A stretch of DNA of 64,000 nucleotides from Tiliqua scincoides (taxonomy: Eukaryota; Chordata; Lepidosauria; Squamata; Scincidae): assembly GCF_035046505.1 (NCBI RefSeq), contig NC_089829.1, positions 8,001,156 to 8,065,155 of the forward strand, read 5' to 3'. Made by a program: the position numbers and the translations under genes. The notes beneath the pieces were generated by a model that saw only the letters and a program-made list of their open reading frames with translations, had not been told where the DNA came from and did no database searches. The number at the start of each line of letters is the position of its first letter. Positions within the stretch are counted from its first letter, which is position 1. Below are positions 1-10,984 of this stretch, piece by piece.

Positions 1-117
1 AATCTCCAAATAGCTTCCAATCATTTGATACCGTGAAGGGATAATTGAGTTATTAACTAGCAACCTACCTAACGAAAAGAACTCCCGCTGTGTCACAAGC
101 GCCACTCCTTGTTGCAG

Positions 118-243
118 GATTCCGAGTCTTGGAACATTGCACCCGCAATTTGAGCACCATCTGCGAACCCTGTGCAGACGAGGCATTCACAGATCAGCCA
201 AATGGACTGACACAGTGCTTCAGGTGTCGTGGTTGCGATCCAG
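118..243 (+). CDS. TNFRSF14: Copy A exon: CRD1 end/CRD2
   Basis: 126 bp, entered in phase 1 after TTGCAG and left in phase 1 at CAG|GTAAAA. It reads GFRVLEHC...STICEPC...[16 protein letters not shown]. It has the same length and phase as the copy B exon 34893-35018. Confidence 0.88.
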
Positions 244-3200
244 GTAAAACAAAACAACAGGAGGATGGACGAGGGATGGCTGTGTCTCGGCTTTTTATTT
301 CTTCTGATTATGCTTCGTTAACTATAATAACAATAATAATAATAACAGGTATTTATATACCGCCTTTCTTGGTCTTTATTCAAGACTTTATTCAAGGCAG
401 TTTACATAGGCAGGCTTATCTAAATCCCTTATTAAATAGGGATTTTTACAATTGAAAGAAGGTTCTTTCTTTCAAGAACCACTACATTCAGGTGTTTCGT
501 TCCGATCTGGCTTCACATTCTGGCCTCCATCCTCCCACGCTCAGAGCAGATGGAATAGCTCGGCTTCAGCTTGTCAGCTGCTTCAAGGTCGCACGGTGCC
601 GGCGGCCTCGAACCGGCGACCTTGTGGATGTTATCATCAGGCAGACGGAGGCTCTACCCTCTAGACCAGACCTCCTGCCCCTATAGAACAGTTGAAGCTG
701 CAGTGCTTAACTCTTTGCTCCAAAGAAAGGTTCAACATATGGATTAAAATGGCTTGAGCTATTTACTGATATTTTGTCTTGGATTTAAAGGAAAACACAG
801 CCCAATGCTATCCTCCCTCTGTGCCAGCGGGGCATGTGCTCTGCTGTGGTAGGCTGTCGCAAAAGTGCTACAAAGCACATTGCAAAAGCGTAGGGCATGG
901 AGGGGAGGGTGGGGAGGGAGTAGAATGGGGCAGGGTGGGGACATGGGGTAGGCAGAGTGGATCCACGGATCCATTTGGACGAGCACCAGAGATTCAGCAG
1001 GTGTAGGTCCTAGTAGACCCATTGCAGCGGCTGGGGCTTTCCCTAGGGCAGCGGTTCTCAAACTCCAAGGGTGTTTGAGCCCTGCAGTACGTCCTTGCGG
1101 GGGACGGGGGAGGCAGCAATGCGATTGCCAGGATCGCATCGCTGTGAAGGGGCACAGGGGCTTGGCTGGACTTACCAGAGCCTCCTGCAGCTTTCTGGGG
1201 GTGCACGGAGCCCAGCACCAGTTTCCACAGGGCGGCCCGAAGCACACCGACATTGAAAATATCGATTGTGACCCACTTCTGGTTTGCAATCAATATAAGT
1301 CCAGCCAAGCCCCTGAGCCCCTTCACAGTGACTTGATCGTAGCGATCGCGTTGCTGCCTCCCCCCCCTTTAAGGGGAAAGTGGCCAGGGATCTTTGGCTG
1401 GGGTGTCACAACGTCCTAGTTTGAGAACCTCTGCCCTAGGGCAAGGGGACAAATGGGACTCCCAGACAGGAAAATTCCCCCACAGGATACAGCGCAAGCT
1501 TTGCTGGCCGAGGGGAATTCCAATAGGATTGAACGGATAGACTTTTTACTTTAAAATCACTTAATAAGAAATAATGTTAATTAACTGGTTACAATAGCAA
1601 CTATATGCACGTCTTAAGGGTCATATAAGTCTATGTAGGAACCCTCTTACAGTTCAATCCTAACCTTTGCTGGAATGGGCAGGCTAGCTGGCCTGCCCCG
1701 TATCCAGCGTGGGGTTGGGGCTGCCTGTGGCTCAGTCTGGGGCAAGAGGAATTCATTCCCCTTACCCCGGGTAATGCGGCAGCTGCCCCAATGAGTCTAT
1801 TTGGATCTGCACCACCGGAAGAGGTGGCAGATCCAAGCAACCTGGCGCTCAGCTGACTTACCCGGGAGTGGGCTTTGGATCCGGTCCAAGTGCCAGATCC
1901 TGACCCTGACACCCACTCGGCTCCGGTCCGCCTACAGGTCCGTCCACTGCCCTCCCTCTCCCTGTCCTGGAACACCCCTGTTCCAGCCTCCCCCTGCCCT
2001 CCCAAAGCCCCCATGCCAGCCTGACATGGCTGGTGCAAATGTACTGGCGCACCGGCTCTGCGGGGTCTGTGTCGGAGACAAGCACATGGATGAAAGTGCT
2101 TGACAGCACTTTTGCGGCACCTCCGGGTGAGCGCAAGGGACCTGTGCCAGCCCAAGGGCGTCTCTGGATTGCATCCTGTTGTGGTATCAGCCCCAGGCCT
2201 GCTGGGAATTTGCAGGCTGGATAGAAGGCCCTGATGTCTTGGCCTAACAGCAAAGCATAGCATCATGGGAGTGGCTGATGCAAGACCAGGTCAGCAGATA
2301 CTGTCACCTGGTGTGTCACCCCATGTATCACCCGATGGTGACTCAGCACATCACCAGACAATAGCTCGCCCTGATTGGTTAACACCAGTATATATTGTAG
2401 CCTGAGCAAGCTGCGTTGTGGGAGATGCAGAGTGGATTGTGTGCGGGAAGCTACGTCATCATGAGGATCATGATTTGTGTATTATCAGAACTGTTTGCTT
2501 TGCAAGTCTGCTTGGATCTGTAAATATATTGTACATAGTAAAGGACATCTGGTGGCGGACATCTGCCGTGTGTCGTCTTCATTCCCGGAAGTGTGTTGCC
2601 TGGCCTTGGCCACAGATACAGTGCGATTTCGGCTGCTTGCTTACTGCAACACATCCTTAGTCTTCTATATCCTCTCTTCCAAAATCTCGACTGTCCTGTC
2701 TCCAGCTGTAACTCCACCAACATTACAAAGTCTCAGCCCCTTCCATTGGGTAGGACTCAGCAAGGGATGCCTCTGTAAACCAGAATCCCTCCAGCTCGGT
2801 GATTCTGTGCTTCTGTACTTGCAGGAGCCCATGTGAGAATCAAAGAACCCTGCACCTCTACCAAGAATACCGTGTGCTCCTGCAGCCCAGGTTACTTCTG
2901 TGTTCTTTCCAGTGACAGGGGATGCGAACTGTGCCAGAAACACACAGCCTCTCCTCCTGGTTATATGGTGACACAGCCAGGTAAGATGCGGAATCATCAT
3001 GTAGATGCTCCCCTGGGAGGATCCATTCACTTCTATTGCACTTTGCCTCTTAGACTGGACTACACATATGAGGGCACAATCCTATCCTGCGCTGGAACAG
3101 GCAGGCCAGGAGGATATCCAGCGCAGGATAGTAGCCAGAGGCAGCTCAGTCAAAGGTAAGAGGAAACATTTCCCCTTACCTCTGGGTAAGGGCTGCTGGC

Positions 3201-3594
3201 CCCTATGGGTCTCCTTGAACTTGTGCCACCTCTTGGGGTGGCGCAAGTCCAAAGAGAGCGGAGCTGCTCCATTCTCCCCGGGAACGGGGGTTGGGATCCG
3301 GCATAACTCCGGATCCCAATCTCGCCTCCCACTCCCTGCCCATCCACCCCCAGGGCTGCCCACCGCTCGCCCTCCCCTCACCCAGGAATGCCTCCCTGCC
3401 ACCCCCTCCCCACCTCTCCCCTGCCTACCTTTCTTTGTTGTGTTCAAGTTATGCTTGAAGCCTGTGGAGGCTGATGCAAGACTCCGCGCCAGCTTTCTCC
3501 TTGCTTCAGTGACTGAACATTGTACAGAAATTGTTTTCATATTCAATCTGTGGCTTTTCCAGATAAAGTGTCTCAGGCATCAGGGCTGTGAATA

Positions 3595-3638
<44 letters not shown>

Positions 3639-6600
3639 CTGTAGTCGGTCAGGATAGACTGACTAAGGAACTATTTAACCCAGGATTAAGGAACCATTGG
3701 TCTGGCTCTGTAGAAGGCATGCCCATGGACCCAGTTAAGAGTGGGTCAATAAATTAGTAGTAAAGTCCACATTTTACATGCAGAAATTCCCAGGTTCTAT
3801 CCTGGCAGTGAGTGTCTCCATCTAGGGCTGGGAAAGACTCCTGTGCCTGAAAGGCTATGAAGATGCTGCCAGTCAGTGTTGACGATACTGAGCCAGAGGG
3901 ACCACAGTCAAACACAGCAGGCAGCTTCAGAAGTTCAGTTGCAGAGAACCTGCTTTGAATGAGGAATGTCCCAGGTACAATTCTGGCAGCACCTGTAGGC
4001 AGGGCTGGGTAAGTTCCCATGGCTGAAACCCTGGAGAGCTGCTGCCAATCAGTGTTGAGATAAATGAACCAAAATCAGACTCTGCATAAGGCAGCTTCCT
4101 ATATAACTTATTGTCTTTCGTTAACAGGAACAGAAACCTCTGACACCAAATATGAGCCCTGTCCTCCTAAAACATTTTCAGCTACTGAAAACACCTCCTT
4201 CTGTCAACCTTGGACCAAGTAAGAATGCTTGAGCCTATTTTGCTGTTGTGATTCTGCTGCGTGAGTGTCTGATGTTATGTCTTCCTAAATTCTCCATGTC
4301 TCTTTCCTCCTATGGACTGTTTCCTTCCTGTTACTGCTGGAAAAGTGAGAGAAACACCACAATTGTCATTGCATTATGGGGAGGGCCAAGTTTGTTTTGC
4401 TTTTTTTGGTACCCCCTTTGCTCCTGCTTTTAGGAGACCATGGAAGGAGTGTGATTGGGCTAAAATGGGGAGAACTCAGGAGATGGGACTTGTAGATTTC
4501 ATTAAAGTGACCCCATCTCTCCCTCCATCATTGAAACACTGAATGGTACATGCAGAAGTTCAGCTTTATTGACTAGCAGCACAAATCTTTGCAAGTCTAC
4601 TCAAAAGTGGGTCCCTCTTTGTTCAGTGAGGCTGATTGCCAGGACAGTGTGCCTAGGATTCAAGTCTCAGTTTAGCTGCAAAGATAAAATTCATCCAAAT
4701 CAGTTGGAAGAGAACTTGCAAAGTAACTCTGCAGAGCTTTAGAGCAGTGCTTCTCAACCAGTGGTACAGGTACCACCTGTAGTGGAATGGCAAAAAATCT
4801 GGCAAGGAGATAGAATGTGGTGTCTGCAGTGGCCCCTTTAAGAGTTAAGGCCTGGGCTTTCAGCAAAGGGTGTGCTGCACAAATGCAGCCACTGAAGGCA
4901 ATAAGGCTCTCAGGCATAAAAGCACCTGCTGAAGGAAGAGTTTGGTGTGGGCAGTGGATGGATGGATGGATGGATGGATGGATGGATGGATGGATGGATG
5001 GATGGATGGATGGATGGATGGATGGATGGATGGATGGATGGATGGATGGATGGATGGATGGATGGATGGATGGATGGATGGCAGGCAGGCAGGCAGGCAG
5101 GCAGGCAACTGCTGGTGACACTGGAGTTTGGTGTGTGGCTGCTGTGACCAAGACCTGCTGAGGACCAAGGGGCTACTGTAGTGGTGGGAGGCTGCTGGCA
5201 GGAGTGAGGACCTCTGCAGGTTGAACAGGTGAGCTACCCTGGAGGCGGGGTCCAGCAGGACTGCAGGGCAGAACCAGCGTCATTCTTGGGTAAAAAAAGG
5301 GATGCTAATTAGCTAAATGTGGGCATCTCCAGGCAGAGCTTGGATTAGGATTTGGTAGAACACCACCAGTGGTAGCTGAGGTGGTATCTACTGGTACTTA
5401 CAGGACCCCTGTCACCCAGCAGCAAAACCTGGAACATGACACAACAAACGGTGGTAAGAGGCTTAGCTCAGAGGGCAGAGCTGCAAAGCATGCTTTTTTA
5501 CTATCAAAAAAGCCCTCCTGTATACCCTGAGTCTCTTACTGGTGTTGGTTGCATCACATCTGGCTTCCCAGCCCAGAACTAACTGGCGATCATGTCATCA
5601 CCTGTTACTTCCAGTGGTACTTTGAGTAGGTGGACCATATGAAGTGGTACAGCGGAGGACAAAGGTTGAGAAACACTGCTTTAGAAGTCTTGCAATACTT
5701 TGTCAGAGGTGATGAACCCTTACCCAGCACCCCTCAATAAAGACACAGGCAAGGGCATATGGTACAAAGGGCCACTTTATTATACTTCAGGTTGCAACAG
5801 GGCCTATCAAATAAGTCATGCGGGTTCTACATGGGGGAGACGGAGCTGCCCGTCTGCTTCCCCCTATAGTGATTTGGGTGACCACACCCAACTCTAGGCA
5901 GCGTCAGTACAAGCCTGCCGCCCCCTTCATTGTCACCCCGAAGGGGCAGGGTGGCAGGCTAGCTCAGGCCACCCGAGTGAACCCGCGGTGCGCCTTTACC
6001 ACCAGGCCGAGGTTCATCCAGCCTGCGTCACCCAGCCGGGAATGCCAGCATGACCAAGCGTGGAGTCCACCCGGCCCTTGCCACCCTGCAGTGTACACCG
6101 ATATGACCTTACCTACCCAAAACCCGCACGACACCTGCCTAAAGTGACCAACAAGATCTGTGGAAAACCCCATTCCGCCCCTAACTTCACAGTCCGGGGT
6201 AGGCAAAAAACCACCAACCGACGTGCCAATTAGGCTGATGGCAAAAATTCCTACCCAGCCCCAGAAGGTGACTAGCTAGTCTCGGACTGCCAAAGGGTGG
6301 GTGGGTGGGCGACCGCTGCCTGGTCCCGACTGCGCGGGCTTCTCTGAGCAGCCTGCATGTGGCCTCAAACCAATTAGCCCCCAGCCAATTGGATGTGAGG
6401 CTGTCCCTTCCTGTGCCTCGTGCGGGGGCAGGGCAAACGCCGGTGGCGCGCTAATTCACGTGCCACTGGAATTCAAGGATGTTTTTGTCGGTGTCACCAC
6501 ACCAGAATTCTGTCACATGGTTGAAAGGCCCTGCTCTAGTTTCTGAACCTCACTATGGCACAGCCCCCTTTGTGATCCCTGCTGACCTCCTTTAATTTCT

Positions 6601-7287
6601 ATTCCAGTTGCAGCGAAAAAGGCTTGACGGAAAAAATGGCTGGTAGCAATACATCCGATGCAGTCTGCGAGCCCCATCATCGCAGTTACACAACCACAGT
6701 TGCTGTATCTGTCTCTTTGGTGATTCTGCTCTTGTATGTCAGCATCTTGGTGTGCCTAATAAGGCAGAAGGGCAGCAAAAAAGGTGAGTATGTGGAAGAG
6801 CAGTGGCATAACTACATCATCTGTCACCTGGGGCACATAATTTTTTTAACATTCCCCCCCCCACAGAAGGCCTTAGAAAGGCACTTCTGGTTTTTGGCAA
6901 CAAACAGAAATGCTTCTCTAAGGCCTCCAAAGAGCCTTCTGAGAGTTGGGAAGGCCATACATGACCTACCTGGGCCTCAGAAGGCCTCTGAAAGGCATCC
7001 ATCTGACACCCCAAGGTGCGGCACACAAGGCAGTTGACCCCACCAGACCCCTTAGCTGTGCCACTGTGGCAGTGTGGACTCCATTGCTAAAAACCCACAT
7101 TCTGCAACTACTTGTAGCCCCCTTTGCCTCTGAGACCTTTCAAAGCAATTGAATGAAAGGAACCTGTTTTATAGGCCATCTTTTACAAGGTGCATTTCTG
7201 ACACCCCTTTCCTTTTCCTTTCCAGGTATGCTCCTTGCTGGCAGGTATACTATTTCATCACAGGGCTTGCCAGAAGCAGCCTTTTGA
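118..7287 (+). CDS. TNFRSF14: TNFRSF14-like receptor, copy A (partial gene, exons at 118-243, 2825-2980, 4128-4218, 6608-6783, possible 7226-7287)
   Basis: Type I membrane receptor of the TNF receptor superfamily. The known family member HVEM binds LIGHT, BTLA and CD160 at the lymphocyte surface. Seen here: cysteine-rich domain 2, CRD3, CRD4 and a membrane exon, all with open frames, consensus AG/GT borders and matching phases (1, 1, 2, 1). Family marks are [16 protein letters not shown] in CRD2 and [14 protein letters not shown] in CRD3, which fit human HVEM better than CD40. The signal peptide and CRD1 exon would lie left of the window. The two intracellular exons present in copy B have no recognisable counterpart here. 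Homology to copy B stops at the splice acceptor ending at 7225, and using that acceptor gives a 20-residue unrelated end and a stop at 7285-7287. The gene may encode a signalling-dead or decoy receptor, or be decaying. PRXL2B downstream supports orthology with TNFRSF14. Confidence 0.8.
324..679 (-). mobile_element. tRNA-derived SINE (type 1), antisense
   Basis: Read on the minus strand it starts with a tRNA-like head (GGTCTAGAGGG as box A, GGTTCGAGGCC as box B). It continues through a shared body and ends in GTATATAAATACCTGTTATT and an ATT-type repeat. It matches 38266-38653 (antisense) and 39538-39924 (sense). Confidence 0.8.
1049..1433. mobile_element. hAT-type non-autonomous element with perfect 8-bp TSD
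   Basis: Ends are CAGCGGTTCTCAAACT and AGTTTGAGAACCTCTG, flanked by CCCTAGGG at 1041-1048 and 1434-1441. The interior shares GGCAGCAATGCGATTGCC-type sequence with 58925-59367. There is no transposase ORF. Confidence 0.9.
2825..2980 (+). CDS. TNFRSF14: Copy A exon: CRD3
   Basis: 156 bp between CTTGCAG and GTAAGA. It encodes [17 protein letters not shown] then [19 protein letters not shown]. Against copy B 36461-36616 I count about 18 differences in 156 bases and no indel. Confidence 0.9.
3598..3632. repeat. (TC)n microsatellite
   Basis: Uninterrupted CT/TC dinucleotides, about 17 units. Confidence 0.95.
3770..4105 (+). mobile_element. Type-2 squamate SINE fragments, two in tandem
   Basis: Two partial copies carry the family phrases AGGGCTGGGAAAGAC, GCTGCCAGTCAGTGTTGA and AAGGCAGCTTCCTATAT. 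They are shared with copy B (38654-39160), so they predate the gene duplication. Other members are at 26062-26228 and 28786-28993. Confidence 0.65.
4128..4218 (+). CDS. TNFRSF14: Copy A exon: CRD4 start
   Basis: 91 bp, phase 1 in and phase 2 out (AA|GTAAGA). It reads [20 protein letters not shown] and so on. The residue before EPC is Tyr, where HVEM and CD40 have the first Cys of CRD4. Copy B shows the same change. Confidence 0.88.
4745..5678. mobile_element. hAT-type element carrying a (ATGG)n array, inserted only in copy A
   Basis: Termini are CAGTGCTTCTCAACCAGTGG and GGTTGAGAAACACTG, with 8-bp flanks CTTTAGAG (4737-4744) and CTTTAGAA (5679-5686). Copy B has the uninterrupted site CTTTAGAGGTCTGGCAGTGC near 40564. 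The element is 934 bp with no transposase frame. Confidence 0.88.
4957..5081. repeat. (ATGG)n microsatellite, about 31 units
   Basis: Almost pure GGAT/ATGG tetranucleotide array inside the hAT element, followed by (GCAG)n at 5081-5106. The long open frames across it are a by-product of the repeat. Confidence 0.97.
5712..6474. mobile_element. Unclassified ~760-bp insertion in copy A, possibly a solo-LTR-like unit
   Basis: Absent from copy B, where GACGAACTCTTCAAGGAC runs straight through (about 40597-40614). It is GC-rich with an antisense polyadenylation-like AATAAAG motif. I could not fix terminal repeats or family. Confidence 0.45.
6608..6783 (+). CDS. TNFRSF14: Copy A exon: CRD4 end, stalk and transmembrane segment
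   Basis: 176 bp after ATTCCAG, donor GTGAGT. It encodes [23 protein letters not shown], then a hydrophobic stretch centred on [17 protein letters not shown], then RQKGSKK. It is one codon shorter than copy B, within the membrane segment. Asn-Cys-Ser and Asn-Thr-Ser are potential N-glycosylation sites. Confidence 0.88.
7226..7287 (+). CDS. Possible replacement terminal exon of copy A
   Basis: The acceptor (pyrimidine tract then CCAG, ending at 7225) is the alignable counterpart of the copy B acceptor at 41782, but the sequence after it is unrelated. Entered in phase 1 it reads [20 protein letters not shown] then TGA. No TRAF-binding motif is present. Retention of the preceding intron would instead give a long unrelated tail, so this exon is a hypothesis. 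Confidence 0.35.
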
Positions 7288-8405
7288 GAGTCAGAGGGAA
7301 GGCCCCATTAAACTCAGCTGAGGGACTAGTCTGGGGGGGGGAGGGTGTGTGGAATCTGCAAGCCTGCAGACCTGCTGGGAACTGATTGACTGATTGCTCT
7401 CCTCCTCCTTATTAGCAGGTGTACTATTTCACTTGCTCCCCTCCTTTTGTCCTCACAACAACCCTGTGAGGTGGGTGAGGCTGAGAGAAAGTAACTGGCC
7501 CAAGGTTGTTACATGAAAATCCCCTTTTGCCTTTTAGTTGTGATTTTTCTCTATCTGGTTATGTTACTATGGACTAAAATATCATGCAGGCTAAACTGTT
7601 CTCCCAGCACACAGGCCACATTTCCAGAAATCTGGTCAAGCCGCAAGCTCATGGTTACACAACCACCACTCCCCACAGTCACACATTATGGGAGGAAGTC
7701 TTGCATCTTAGATCATTGTTTAAGTGTCTCCTACATTACTGTATTCATTGTACTGTTTTAACCCAATCACTGCTTAAGTACTGTATGCAAACTTGAACTG
7801 CCTTCTTGTGTTGCTGATTCATTGTATTGTTTAAGTTCCCCCATCTAGGAACACAGCCATAGACCCCATTGAATTTTGCTGATAACTGACATCCTGATCC
7901 TCTTTCAGTGTTTTATATACTCCAAGCACCCTGCTGTGTGGTAGTAATCAAGCTACCATCCAGCTCAGCACTGTCTGCAAACCTCTTTTAAGTGAGGGCT
8001 TCCTTCCACTCTCTCTCCAAGAGAGAGAGAGGCTCTCTCCAAGGACCAACACATCTGTGTTGTGTCAGAGGGTCCTCTTCACAGGACTCTCCCCCCCCCC
8101 TTCAAGTACTCTACAGGACAGGTAACTATCTTGTGCCTGGAACTCTTTCCCTTCTTCCTCCCTTTTTTCTCCCCTTCTCTCCCCATCTTTAGTTCAGCTG
8201 GGGTTGGCAGATCAGGGACCCCTAAAATCCTTCCCTACATCCTTTCCTTTTTCTAATTTCCATGGATGCACCAAATACTCTTCACTTGAAACCACCATGA
8301 AAGCCAGGTAGCTTGTATTCCAGTATTAGGACCAAGAAACATGCACTTATCATTTCTCCATGTGCATTATGTTTACATTTGTGCTTTTTGTAAACTTTCA
8401 ATAAA
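7288..8405 (+). other. Possible 3' UTR of copy A, with AATAAA at 8400-8405
   Basis: No coding exon matching the copy B tail was found here. A MIR/SINE-like fragment lies near 7400-7505 (the stretch with CCTCACAACAACCCTGTGAG). AATAAA at 8400-8405 sits in AT-rich DNA and could be the polyadenylation signal. Confidence 0.35.
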
Positions 8406-9477
8406 AGATTATAGTTTTATCTTCCTCTCAGTCTCTTTAAGCAAAAGGGAATTTCTCTGCATTACGCTGTCTTGTTATATTTTCGAATACTAATATCATG
8501 CTATATATTAAACCATTTAGCACCAGGACCCATTTCTTAGAGTGAGAATCTGTCAGGACCCACCAGAAGTGATGTCATGACCAGAAGTGACATGATCAAG
8601 CAGGAAAATTTTTAACTATCCTAGGCTGCAATCCTACCCACACTTACCCAGGAGTAAGTCCCATTTACTATCATTGTTAAACACTATACATAATAGGGAT
8701 TGACTGGGATAAGCTTGTTCTAGCTTGGAGCTGGGATGTGTCACCTATGATATAATGGGGGAGGTAGTTCCGTTCCCTCAAATTATTTGCCCGCATCCTG
8801 GGGGGGTGGTTTGAATTGGGTTACCCTGCTGGAATTTAATTATTGTAATGTTAATAAAGTGGCCCTTAATCAAACAACTGCCTGGCATGCTTTTGGGGGG
8901 GGGGGGTGCCCAGGAGACAACTGGTGACTGTTCATCAGCTGTGCATGTAATTGATGGGGAGATAGATGGACACGGACACAGGCAAAGAAAGGCAGGGTTT
9001 AAATAAAGAGGCAGCCAACTTCAAAATATGCAAACCTGGGCATGCGCATCGCTCTGTTTCCTTATTAAACACATATTAAAATATCATCCCCTGCACAAAT
9101 GTGCTGCTGTGTTCTTCTGCTGTTTGGGCACCAGAGGTCGCCCTCTTCACAAAACATAGAGATGGCGTACAAACAGATTGAGACCATGCAACAGTTTCCA
9201 CCAATGTCATCAGTAATTTTGAAAATTCTAAATTTCCAGGGTTCAAGTCCTACCCTGAGTCCATGATATTTTCAGGGCTATCAGGGAATTTAAGAAAAAA
9301 AAAAAAAAAAAGGCAGAGGGCTAGTCTTTGTCCACCTTGTTAACCATGTTGTTAACCTTGTTGTTGTTAACCTTGTTAACCATGGATTTTCGCGTACGGG
9401 AATGTAAATATAATGTAAATATAAGGTGTAGTAAGAAAATTTTAAATAAATATATATTCCTAAAAAAATATATATTC
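8406..9477. other. Intergenic repeats 3' of copy A
   Basis: 8507-8700 is a truncated hAT fragment of the AGTGATGTCATGA family with the AGTAAGTCCCATTTACT module. 8820-8910 has a TTAATAAAGTGGCCCTT motif like the insertion in copy A. 9226-9335 (poly-A and GGCAGAGG block) is similar to 11968-12075. No gene seen. Confidence 0.5.
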
Positions 9478-9725
9478 CAATGGAAAGGCAGAAGCCAATA
9501 CAGTTGGTTCCAGCGGTGTCACAGGAGTTGCCAGAACGTGACTGTGTTCAGCCATGAACTGCCTCAGGGACTCCGGCTTCGGATTTTGCCTCAAAGTTGA
9601 CTCCTGAAGCCTCTTCCATAACTGGATGTAGCCACAAGACAGTGGAGGTTTGGGATCAGGGTTTTCCTTCTCTCAGATGAGCTGCCTTCCCAGGCTGACG
9701 AGTCCCATCTACCCGGTGGTTGTTG
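9478..9725. repeat. Interspersed repeat, family with 57690-57990
   Basis: Starts TGGAAAGGCAGAAGCCA and runs through CAGCCATGAACTGCCTCAGG to CTTCTCTCAGATGAGCTGCC. It is nearly identical in order and wording to 57700-57945. Class unknown. Confidence 0.75.
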
Positions 9726-10086
9726 TACTGTTTATTATTGTATATCGTATATTACTATACTATTACTATTAATAGTACTATTCTTATTACTGTAATTACT
9801 ATATATTTACTGGACAAAAACGTTCTGTCTAGGCACTGTTTCTGCAGTGCAGGCGCTGAGCTCCTGTCCAGAGAGTCAACTCGGGACAGTCATTCATGTG
9901 TCCAACTATGACCAAGGAGAGCCAGGTTCGAACCTCACCATCTGGAGTGAGGTTTAATCTATCCGAACTGAATGATCCATTACTGGAAAAGTACAAGTAT
10001 TGATTTCAAGGGAATTTTCGGATTAGAAGGTCCGCTCAGGACACTGGGATGGGAATTCGATTTTTATCCTGCGCAGATTCACACAC

Positions 10087-10743
10087 CAGGGCCTAGGAGA
10101 GGGGGGTAAAGGGGGTAATTTGTACTTGGGCCCAGGATCAGAAAGGGGACCCAGGAACTAAAGGAGGGGGCCCAAATATTTCGAACATTTTCTAATCTCA
10201 CCCAGACTCACTACCCACACAGGATACTGGGGGCATTTCCATGGGCAGATGGCAGCAACTTCTGCCAAAAGCCATACACACCAGGCCCAGGAATGCATAC
10301 GCTCCTTAACAGTGTCCCATCTGGGAGGAAATTGATCTGCTATAGAAGCTCTTTGGCTTATGGTTCTGCTAACCACGAAGGAGTGTAGAGACACAGCTGT
10401 GGGTCTGCAGCTGCTGCAGAAGTCGGTTTTGGGGAACACAGGGCAGTTTCCAGTTTAGTGTGAGCCTAAATACAATGATGGTAATCTCCTGCAAAATTTT
10501 TCTATATTTGAAAGATTTTAGAGAGACTTAAGAGAGTGTGTTCGGTTTTCCTTATTACTGTATGAAGCTGCCAACACCGGGCAGGCAGTTAGACCTGGGC
10601 TGCAAAGACTATTCCGGCTGTAGCCACTTTCCCCCTGCCTGTTTTGCCTCCAACCTGTTCACCCCTATTTTCACTTCCCTCTTTGGGAAGGGGCCCAAAA
10701 GAGGCTTTGTACCCCTTGATAAAATTCCTCTCAGAGGCCCTGC
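10087..10743. mobile_element. hAT-like element (CAGGGCCTAGGAGAGG family) with internal extra sequence
   Basis: Left part CAGGGCCTAGGAGAGGGG and right part GATAAAATTCCTCTCAGAGG plus CCCTG match the two ends of 40045-40398 in reverse orientation. The middle (about 10210-10640) is foreign to that family. No clear TSD was seen. Confidence 0.5.
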
Positions 10744-10984
10744 TGGGGACAGATGCTATCTCACTGTTTTGTTGTTGTCTCCTGGAATGATCCTGGTTAG
10801 GGATCACGAAGCCCTATAGGGCAACTGTAGCCAAGTTTGGGTAAGGGTCATGTTTCAGAGATCATTCCAGCCAATCAGGGATACACTTCTGCTCTCAAGC
10901 AGCAAAGCACTGAAGAATGAAAATGGGAGGATGAATGAATGGGAAGGAAAATGGCACTAGTATGGGGCCGTACACTGTCTCCTC

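Larger units (their letters stand above)
244..2824 (+). other. Copy A intron between CRD2 and CRD3 exons
   Basis: Holds an antisense tRNA-derived SINE (324-679), a hAT element (1049-1433) and a GC-rich stretch (about 1645-2230) related to the palindromic AATCCTAnCC family. An unclassified stretch at 2270-2560 has a TATATA-like motif. The last ~250 bp align with the copy B intron at 36300-36460. Confidence 0.55.
2981..4127 (+). other. Copy A intron between CRD3 and CRD4 exons
   Basis: Contains an AATCCTATCC-family segment (about 3074-3480) that has no evident counterpart in copy B, a (TC)n tract and a type-2 SINE pair. The right part aligns with copy B 37670-38260 and 38654-39185. Confidence 0.5.

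Noticed and set aside
759-1326. Overlapping minus-strand frames of 110-176 aa
   Set aside because: They cross the border of a hAT element with a clear target duplication and have no domain.
4672-5168. Long frames on both strands encoding repeated WMDG or HPSI peptides
   Set aside because: They are translations of the ATGG tetranucleotide array inside a hAT element, open in several frames at once.
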